The position numbers and the translations under genes were made by a program. Below are positions 1-4,223 of a stretch of DNA of 5,710 nucleotides, one piece after another. The stretch is from Candidatus Atribacteria bacterium. Lineage in GTDB: Bacteria > Atribacterota > Atribacteria > Atribacterales > Atribacteraceae. Each line of letters begins with the position of its first letter. The first letter of the stretch is position 1. The stretch is from positions 1 to 5,710 of the forward strand of contig JAGPGC010000080.1 of assembly GCA_018056205.1 (NCBI GenBank). The letters are read 5' to 3'. The notes under the pieces were generated by a model that ran no database searches, had not been told where the DNA came from, and saw nothing but the letters and a program-made list of their open reading frames with translations.

Positions 1-584
1 TCCTTCTGAACTATTCGGAGAACTTCGGCAACAACAAAGGTTCCAATTCGATCATCGAAACCACGACCAACGATTCGACTCCCTAATAAATTATCAAAAC
101 CAACATCGACGGTAATCGGATCACCAATTTGTACAATTTTAGTCAATTCTTCCTTATTATTTGCTCCTAAGTCAATCCATTGTTCTTCGATTTTTACCAC
201 TTTTTGACGTTCTTTTTCCTCCATTAAATGAATGGGTTTTTTTCCGATTACCCCTTTGATTGGTCCCTGAGCACTATGAACTAGCACCCTTTTCCCAGGG
301 GTAATATGGGCATCGATCCCCCCAACCGTGGAAAAATATATATATCCCTGATCACTTATATATTCCACCATCAAACCAATTTCATCACAATGTCCTGCTA
401 ACATAACTCGAAAGGGAGCATCAGGATTTATAACACCAATAGCATTTCCATGAACATCTTTGTAAGAGCGATCAACCTTATCTTGAATTCTCTCTTGAAA
501 TATCTTTTGAACCTCTTCTTCAAATCCCGATGGGCTAGGAGTCTCAATGAGTTTCCTCAAAAAATCTTCCCGAGATTTTTCCAT
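1..584 (-). CDS. M42-family metallo-aminopeptidase, N-terminal part (3' end beyond window)
   Basis: M42 peptidases are cytoplasmic two-metal aminopeptidases, often large tetrahedral (TET) assemblies, that trim short peptides from the N-terminus; some older annotations call them endoglucanase M or CelM. The minus strand from ATG 584-582 reads 194 intact codons to the window edge, roughly the first half of a family member of usual length (about 340-360 aa). Visible signatures are an N-terminal segment with ETPSPSGFEE (residues 14-23), the metal-site motif GHCDEIGLMV (64-73) with probable ligand His65 and Asp67, and GRGFDDRIGTFVV (173-185), where Asp177 matches the bridging metal ligand and Asp178 takes the place of the commoner Asn. 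The catalytic Glu pair and the later metal ligands lie outside the window. The ATG has a good Shine-Dalgarno site (AAGGA, 8-nt spacer). It starts 56 bp after the lon stop on the same strand with no convincing terminator between, so co-transcription with lon is likely. Family assignment is firm; exact substrate preference is not. Confidence 0.93.
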   Translation of the reverse strand, partial: MEKSREDFLRKLIETPSPSGFEEEVQKIFQERIQDKVDRSYKDVHGNAIGVINPDAPFRVMLAGHCDEIGLMVEYISDQGYIYFSTVGGIDAHITPGKRVLVHSAQGPIKGVIGKKPIHLMEEKERQKVVKIEEQWIDLGANNKEELTKIVQIGDPITVDVGFDNLLGSRIVGRGFDDRIGTFVVAEVLRIVQK

Positions 585-592
585 TTTAATAT

Positions 593-597
593 TCCTT
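593..597 (-). promoter_or_regulatory. Ribosome binding site of the M42 peptidase gene
   Basis: AAGGA, in the context AGAAGGAA, read on the minus strand 8 nt upstream of the ATG at 584-582. It supports that ATG as the start. Confidence 0.7.
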
Positions 598-640
598 CTT
601 TCTCAAGTCTATTTAAAATGAATAATGATTAAATCAGTTA

Positions 641-3112
641 TTATTTCTCTTGGAGATAAGAAACTTTTTTCTTTTTAACCACTGGGGCTGGTTTTTTTAA
701 GGTAATTTTAAGAACTTCATCTATCGTTTTGACTAAATGAAATTTCATTTTTTTTCTAACATCTACTGGAATATCATCTAAATCATTTTCATTTTCCTGG
801 GGCAAAACTACTTCCTTAATCCCGGAACGGTAAGCTGCTAAAGATTTCTCCTTCACTCCACCTATGGGAAGCACTTTCCCAGTAAGTGTTATTTCTCCAG
901 TCATAGCAATAGAATGTATCACTGGTATTTGTGAAAGAGAAGAAACCATTGAAACGACTAAGGTTATGCCTGCTGATGGGCCATCTTTTGGTATCGCTCC
1001 AGCCGGAACATGAATATGAATATCATTTTTTTCATAAAATTTCTCATCAATTTTCCATTTCTTCGCTCGTTCTCGCACGCAAGAAAGGGCAATACGAGCC
1101 GATTCTTGCATGATTTCTCCCATATTACCGGTTAATATTAAGTTGCCTTTGCCGGGGAGGGCTAGTGATTCAACGAATAAGATCTCACCACCGGTTTGAG
1201 TCCATGCCAATCCGGTAGCTACTCCTACCCGACCTTTCCCCGACATGACCTCATCAAAAAAAACTCTTTTTCCTAAATATTCACGGAGTTTTTCTTCATC
1301 AACTATAAAGGGCCCCTTCGCTCCGGAAGCAACTTCTTTAGCAATTTTTCTACACACCGTTGCAATAGTCCTTTCCAGATTTCTAACTCCGGCTTCTCGA
1401 GTATATTCCCGAATCATTTTAACTAAAATTTCATCACTTATTTTAACCTCTTGGTTTTCAATTCCATTTTCTTTACACTGCTTTGGAATTAAATAAGTTC
1501 GAGCTATAGCGATTTTATCTGGATCGGTATAACCAGGAATTCGAATAAGCTCCATACGATCTATCAAAGCAGGAGGAATAGTGTCCAGGATATTGGCGGT
1601 TGCAATAAAAATGACCCTGGAAAGATCAAAGGGAACTGCTAAGTAATGGTCTACAAAATTTGAATTTTGCTCAGGGTCTAAAACTTCGAGAAGAGCTGCT
1701 GATGGGTCACCTCTGAAATCTAAACCAATTTTATCAACTTCGTCTAACATAAATACCGGATTGTTACTTCCCGCCTTTCGAATTCCTTGAATAATCCGTC
1801 CCGGTAGTGCTCCAACATAAGTTCGGCGATGGCCTCTTATTTCTGCTTCATCACGCACTCCACCTAAGGATATCCTAACGAATTTTCTTCCCAAAGCTCG
1901 GGCAATTGATTTTCCCAAAGAAGTCTTTCCCACCCCTGGAGGACCAACAAAACATAAAATTGGTCCTTTTAAATCTTTTTTCAAATGACCAACTGCCAAA
2001 TATTCAAGAATTCGTTCTTTTACCTTTTCAAGGTCATAATGGTCCTCATTTAATACCTTTTCAGCTTTCTTAAGATCTAAACTGTCTTTGGTACTTATAC
2101 TCCAAGGAAGTTCAGTTATCCAATCTAGATAGTTACGTATAACTGGGTATTCAGCCGACACTGGTGGAATTCTCGCTAATCGCTCCAGTTCTTTTTCAAC
2201 TTCTTTCAAAACCTCGGGAGGAAGTTTGGCTTTTGCTATTTTTTCATTGACTTCATGTAATTCAATGGTTTTTTCATCCATTTCACCCAGCTCGTGCTGT
2301 ATGGCTTTTAACTGTTCTCTTAAAAAATATTCTCGCTGAGTTTTGGCCATCTCTGATTGAATTTGAGTTTGAATTTTACTTCCAATTTGGAGGATATCTA
2401 GTTCTCGGGTTAAATAGTAATTTACTTTCTTTAATTTTTCGATAAGTTCATTCGTTGATAAAATGTTTTGCTTACTTTCAACATCTAGATTTAAGTTTGA
2501 AACCACAAAATGGGCAAGACGGGAAGGTTGCTTGATATTCATGGCAGCAACAAATATTTCTTTAGGTAGATAAGGTGCCAGTTCAACTACTTTTTGAAAA
2601 AGAGTTAATATATTACGTACTAAGGCTTCAGTTTCATCAGATCTCACTTCTTCTTCCTTAATTATTTCAATCTTTGCTAAGGGATATGGGTCCCATTGAA
2701 TCCATTTAATAACCCGAAACTTATTTAAACCAAATACTAGTATTTGTGTAGCATCTTCAGGAAGTTTCAATAAGCGTGAAATTCGCCCTACTACTCCAAT
2801 TTCATAAAAATCTTGAGGAGAAAGAGTAGTATCCCCATCTTCTTTTGGGGTACGAAGCGTCAAAACTCCAATCATCTTATTACCCAGAACCGCATCATTC
2901 ACTAATTTAACCCATCTTTCACCATGAACTACCCAGGGTAAAACCAGCTCAGGGAATAATACATTTTCATCTAAGGGAAGTACAGCAATTTCTTCTGGAA
3001 TTTCAAAACCTTTCTTTTCTTGCTCATGAGATTCGGAAACCACATTTTGGTTAGTTTCAATTCGTGGAGGCTCATCTGAAAGTGAAAACCAGCTGTCAAT
3101 ATATTCTTCCAT
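641..3112 (-). CDS. lon: ATP-dependent protease Lon (La), S16 family
   Basis: Lon is a cytoplasmic hexameric AAA+ serine protease that degrades misfolded and selected regulatory proteins. The protein is 823 aa when started at ATG 3112-3110. Domains in order: an acidic, probably disordered extension (1-37); the LON substrate-binding domain (about 38-235); a charged helical linker (about 240-330); the AAA+ module with Walker A GPPGVGKT (390-397), Walker B VFMLDE (453-458), sensor-1 Asn507, arginine finger Arg519 and sensor-2 Arg577 in GVRNLER; and the protease domain with the catalytic dyad Ser713 (PKDGPSAG) and Lys756 (second Lys of GGVKEK), 43 residues apart as in E. coli Lon. All key residues are present, so it should be active. 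It is longer than E. coli Lon (784 aa) because of the N-terminal extension and a lysine-rich tail (VVKKKKVS near the end). The frame stays open upstream to a TTG at 3148, but the ATG has AAAGGA 6 nt upstream while the TTG has no site. It follows hsp20 by 119 bp and precedes the M42 gene. Confidence 0.98.
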   Translation of the reverse strand: MEEYIDSWFSLSDEPPRIETNQNVVSESHEQEKKGFEIPEEIAVLPLDENVLFPELVLPWVVHGERWVKLVNDAVLGNKMIGVLTLRTPKEDGDTTLSPQDFYEIGVVGRISRLLKLPEDATQILVFGLNKFRVIKWIQWDPYPLAKIEIIKEEEVRSDETEALVRNILTLFQKVVELAPYLPKEIFVAAMNIKQPSRLAHFVVSNLNLDVESKQNILSTNELIEKLKKVNYYLTRELDILQIGSKIQTQIQSEMAKTQREYFLREQLKAIQHELGEMDEKTIELHEVNEKIAKAKLPPEVLKEVEKELERLARIPPVSAEYPVIRNYLDWITELPWSISTKDSLDLKKAEKVLNEDHYDLEKVKERILEYLAVGHLKKDLKGPILCFVGPPGVGKTSLGKSIARALGRKFVRISLGGVRDEAEIRGHRRTYVGALPGRIIQGIRKAGSNNPVFMLDEVDKIGLDFRGDPSAALLEVLDPEQNSNFVDHYLAVPFDLSRVIFIATANILDTIPPALIDRMELIRIPGYTDPDKIAIARTYLIPKQCKENGIENQEVKISDEILVKMIREYTREAGVRNLERTIATVCRKIAKEVASGAKGPFIVDEEKLREYLGKRVFFDEVMSGKGRVGVATGLAWTQTGGEILFVESLALPGKGNLILTGNMGEIMQESARIALSCVRERAKKWKIDEKFYEKNDIHIHVPAGAIPKDGPSAGITLVVSMVSSLSQIPVIHSIAMTGEITLTGKVLPIGGVKEKSLAAYRSGIKEVVLPQENENDLDDIPVDVRKKMKFHLVKTIDEVLKITLKKPAPVVKKKKVSYLQEK

Positions 3113-3118
3113 ATTTAA

Positions 3119-3124
3119 TCCTTT
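3119..3124 (-). promoter_or_regulatory. Ribosome binding site that decides the lon start
   Basis: AAAGGA on the minus strand, 6 nt before ATG 3112-3110. It lies inside the longer open frame that begins at TTG 3148-3146, so the 12-residue longer Lon is unlikely to be the main product. Confidence 0.75.
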
Positions 3125-3165
3125 CCCAATTAGAAATATTTTTATCAAGAAATGATTTAAAAAGG

Positions 3166-3199
3166 TAAAATTTATCTATAAAATAATCTATAAATTTTA
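3166..3199 (-). repeat. AT-only inverted repeat in the hsp20-lon gap
   Basis: The arm TAAAATTTAT (3166-3175) is an exact reverse complement of ATAAATTTTA (3190-3199), with a 14-nt spacer. The right arm overlaps the proposed -10 box of the lon promoter, so it could be an operator. In such AT-rich DNA a chance match is also plausible. Confidence 0.3.
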
Positions 3200-3222
3200 T
3201 TTTACTAATATTTATCTGTAAA
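3194..3222 (-). promoter_or_regulatory. Candidate sigma-70-type promoter for lon
   Basis: On the minus strand TTTACA (3222-3217, 5 of 6 matches to TTGACA) and TAAAAT (3199-3194, 5 of 6 to TATAAT) are separated by exactly 17 nt. They begin 9 bp after the hsp20 stop codon. Transcription would start near 3187, leaving a leader of about 75 nt before the lon ATG. The match is good, but the region is nearly all A and T, which raises the odds of chance hits. No CIRCE (HrcA operator) inverted repeat is visible here. Confidence 0.4.
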
Positions 3223-3231
3223 GATCTTATC

Positions 3232-3669
3232 TTATTCAAGGGGAATTCTCCGTTCAGCAATAATTTTCTTCTTTTTACATTCTATAATAAGAAATCCTTC
3301 CCGATAGTGAGCATCGATGGTTTCAACATTAACTTCTTCGGGAAGTTCGATCTCCCTTTGAAATGGACCAAAGGGAATTTCCATTTGATGATATCCCCTT
3401 TTTGGCGGTGAAGGAACTTCCTTTCTTCCCCCGGTAAGTATTAATTTTCGTGATTTAATAGTTAAATCAACTTCATCGACTGTCACTCCAGCTAAATCTA
3501 CAACAACTATAAAATGATCATCGGTTTCAAAAATATCACATAAAGGTTCCCAGGTTTTTTCTGAAAGTCCTAAGAAATGAGGCTTCTTTCCAGAAACATG
3601 TTCCATAAAAAGCTGCATTTCCTTTTGTATTGAATCAAATTCTTCCCACCAATTATCTTTAAATGGCAT
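3232..3669 (-). CDS. Small heat shock protein, Hsp20/alpha-crystallin family
   Basis: Small heat shock proteins are ATP-independent cytoplasmic holdases that bind unfolding proteins in large oligomers and pass them to refolding or degrading machines. This one is 145 aa from ATG 3669-3667, a normal bacterial length. A short N-terminal arm (about 1-39), rich in aromatic and Met residues (NWWEEFD), leads into the alpha-crystallin domain (about 40-134). That domain includes PLCDIFETDDHFIVVVDLAG (42-61) and the family signature near its end in the form A-x4-G-F-L (Ala120, Gly125, Leu127), with Phe126 where Val is usual. The C-terminal I-x-I/L anchor is IPL (142-144). A GTG four codons upstream (3681-3679) is in frame but overlaps the Shine-Dalgarno site, so the ATG is preferred. 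The gene stops with TAA 119 bp before the lon ATG. That order suggests a heat- or stress-linked proteostasis operon, but no CIRCE element or clear promoter is visible upstream. Confidence 0.96.
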   Translation of the reverse strand: MPFKDNWWEEFDSIQKEMQLFMEHVSGKKPHFLGLSEKTWEPLCDIFETDDHFIVVVDLAGVTVDEVDLTIKSRKLILTGGRKEVPSPPKRGYHQMEIPFGPFQREIELPEEVNVETIDAHYREGFLIIECKKKKIIAERRIPLE

Positions 3670-3677
3670 TATATTAA

Positions 3678-3683
3678 CCACCT
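3678..3683 (-). promoter_or_regulatory. Ribosome binding site that decides the hsp20 start
   Basis: AGGTGG on the minus strand, 8 nt before ATG 3669-3667. The alternative GTG at 3681-3679 lies within this site and cannot use it. Confidence 0.7.
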
Positions 3684-3695
3684 ACCCCACTTATA

Positions 3696-3713
3696 TTTCA
3701 TCGTCATCCTCAC
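3696..3713 (+). repeat. Degenerate partial copy of a repeat arm upstream of hsp20
   Basis: The 18 bases TTTCATCGTCATCCTCAC match 4010-4027 (the outer part of the double-hairpin left arm) at 16 of 18 positions. The first 14 also match the head of the 51-bp direct repeats (TTTCATTGTCATCT) at 12 of 14. It lies 13 bp upstream of the hsp20 Shine-Dalgarno site, so it would fall in the leader RNA or promoter region. Confidence 0.45.
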
Positions 3714-3767
3714 TTATTCACTCATTCCCCGATTTTAAGGGATGTTACGCAGAAGAGATATTAAATT

Positions 3768-3792
3768 GGGCCGACACTTAGGTCTGCCCCTA
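3768..3792 (-). repeat. 25-bp REP-like palindrome, copy 1
   Basis: The arms GGGCCGAC (3768-3775) and GTCTGCCC (3782-3789) pair at 7 of 8 positions around a 6-nt loop. Read on the minus strand it starts TAGGGGCAGACC and is the same element as 3850-3874 (18 of 25 identical) in the opposite orientation. The form TAGGGGC...GTGT...GCCC resembles intergenic palindromes common in many bacterial genomes. It has no adjacent T run, so it is not an evident terminator. Confidence 0.65.
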
Positions 3793-3849
3793 CAAAAATA
3801 AAATTGATGAGTATATAAATAATAAGACAAATCTAGGGCGAGGAAACTT

Positions 3850-3874
3850 TAGGGGCGAACTTTGGTGTTCGCCC
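3850..3874 (+). repeat. 25-bp REP-like palindrome, copy 2
   Basis: GGGCGAAC (3853-3860) and GTTCGCCC (3867-3874) are perfect 8-bp complements around the loop TTTGGT. It is related to copy 1 but inverted, so the two copies together could also pair with each other over the 57 bp between them. The right arm is followed by a second TTCGCCCAT (3883-3891), 15 bp after the first (3868-3876), suggesting a local slippage duplication. Confidence 0.7.
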
Positions 3875-3898
3875 ATCATATATTCGCCCATTATCGGG

Positions 3899-3949
3899 TT
3901 TTCATTGTCATCTGGTGCTGCTACGTAGTATGAAGGTTTATCTTGAAAA
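3899..3949 (+). repeat. 51-bp direct repeat, left copy
   Basis: It begins with TTTTCATTGTCATCT, identical in both copies, and ends with TATCTTG plus A-rich sequence. It matches 4125-4175 at 42 of 51 positions without gaps, in the same orientation and 226 bp apart. The 9 differences lie mostly in the middle (CGTAGT against AGCATC). The level of divergence indicates an old duplication or two insertions of one repeat family. Confidence 0.8.
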
Positions 3950-4014
3950 AACCGGAACGTTTTTTAAGGTAATTCTTTTAGAGCAACCAACCAGGATCTC
4001 CTGCTGGGCTTTCA

Positions 4015-4114
4015 CCCTCATCCTCACCTTCTCCCATCCAGGGAGAAGGAACTATTTAATTCTTTTATTTATTTTTTTCCCTCGCCCCTTGGTGGGAGAG
4101 GGTCAGGGTGAGGG
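4015..4114. repeat. GC-rich double hairpin (BIME/MITE-like inverted repeat)
   Basis: The outer arms 4015-4036 (CCCTCATCCTCACCTTCTCC...) and 4093-4114 pair at 19 of 22 positions plus two G-T wobbles, around an AT-rich spacer. Each side also folds on itself. On the left, CCTTCTCCC (4027-4035) and GGGAGAAGG (4041-4049) form a perfect 9-bp stem with a 5-nt loop. On the right, 4079-4087 and 4094-4102 pair at 8 of 9 positions with loop CTTGGT. The structure can therefore form one long stem or two small ones. It sits between the 51-bp direct repeats. CCCTCACCCTGACCCTCTCCC-type palindromes occur between genes in many bacteria; I infer membership of such a family. No transposase is present. Confidence 0.75.
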
Positions 4115-4124
4115 GGGATACCTA

Positions 4125-4175
4125 TTTTCATTGTCATCTAGTACTGCTAAGCATCATAAAGGCTTATCTTGGAAA
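4125..4175 (+). repeat. 51-bp direct repeat, right copy
   Basis: Same element as 3899-3949 (42 of 51 identical), placed 11 bp after the outer arm of the double hairpin and 49 bp before the stop codon of the Ig-like-domain gene on the other strand. Its head TTTTCATTGTCATCT is unchanged while the centre differs. Confidence 0.8.
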
Positions 4176-4223
4176 TATAGTCATAAAGTGATATGATAAC
4201 TCACCCAAGTAACCTTCTTTGTC

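Larger units (their letters stand above)
3670..4223. other. 554-bp non-coding stretch, repeat island between the Ig-like-domain gene and hsp20
   Basis: No reading frame here looks like a real protein. The stretch contains the hsp20 ribosome binding site, a degenerate repeat piece (3696-3713), two related 25-bp palindromes (3768-3792 and 3850-3874), a short tandem duplication of TTCGCCCAT (3868-3876 and 3883-3891), two 51-bp direct repeats (3899-3949 and 4125-4175) and a GC-rich double hairpin between them (4015-4114). GC-rich stems embedded in AT-rich spacers contrast with the flanking genes. I see no hairpin followed directly by a T run in the minus-strand direction, so no intrinsic terminator for the upstream gene can be named. 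The hsp20 promoter should lie here, but none stands out. Confidence 0.85.

Noticed and set aside
450..632. 60-codon plus-strand frame opposite the start of the M42 gene
   Set aside because: It overlaps the well-supported M42 coding sequence in antisense and has no recognisable protein features.
621..642. AT-rich hairpin between lon and the M42 gene (AATAATGATT against AATCA-G-TTATT) considered as a terminator
   Set aside because: The stem is nearly all A-T with a bulge, includes the lon stop codon and is not followed by a clean T run on the minus strand. It is too weak to call.
931..1496. Two plus-strand frames (931-1113 and 1245-1496) inside lon
   Set aside because: Both are antisense to the conserved Lon AAA+/protease coding region and have no family resemblance; they are shadows of lon.
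3670..3780. Search for a CIRCE (HrcA) operator or a clear promoter for hsp20
   Set aside because: No TTAGCACTC-type inverted repeat is present, and the -10-like stretches lack a matching -35 at suitable distance.
3853..4114. Palindromes in the intergenic stretch considered as intrinsic terminators
   Set aside because: None has a T run directly after the stem on the minus strand, the transcribed direction. Their repeated, paired arrangement fits REP-like elements better.
3768..4175. Repeats considered as a CRISPR array
   Set aside because: The repeats are of different families, spacing is irregular, and there is no run of identical repeats with uniform spacers and no cas gene.
3915..4196. 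93-codon plus-strand frame across the repeat island
   Set aside because: It runs through the direct repeats and the double hairpin and has no Shine-Dalgarno site. Its PRPLVGEGQGEGG stretch is just a translated palindrome, a type of spurious protein known from such repeats.
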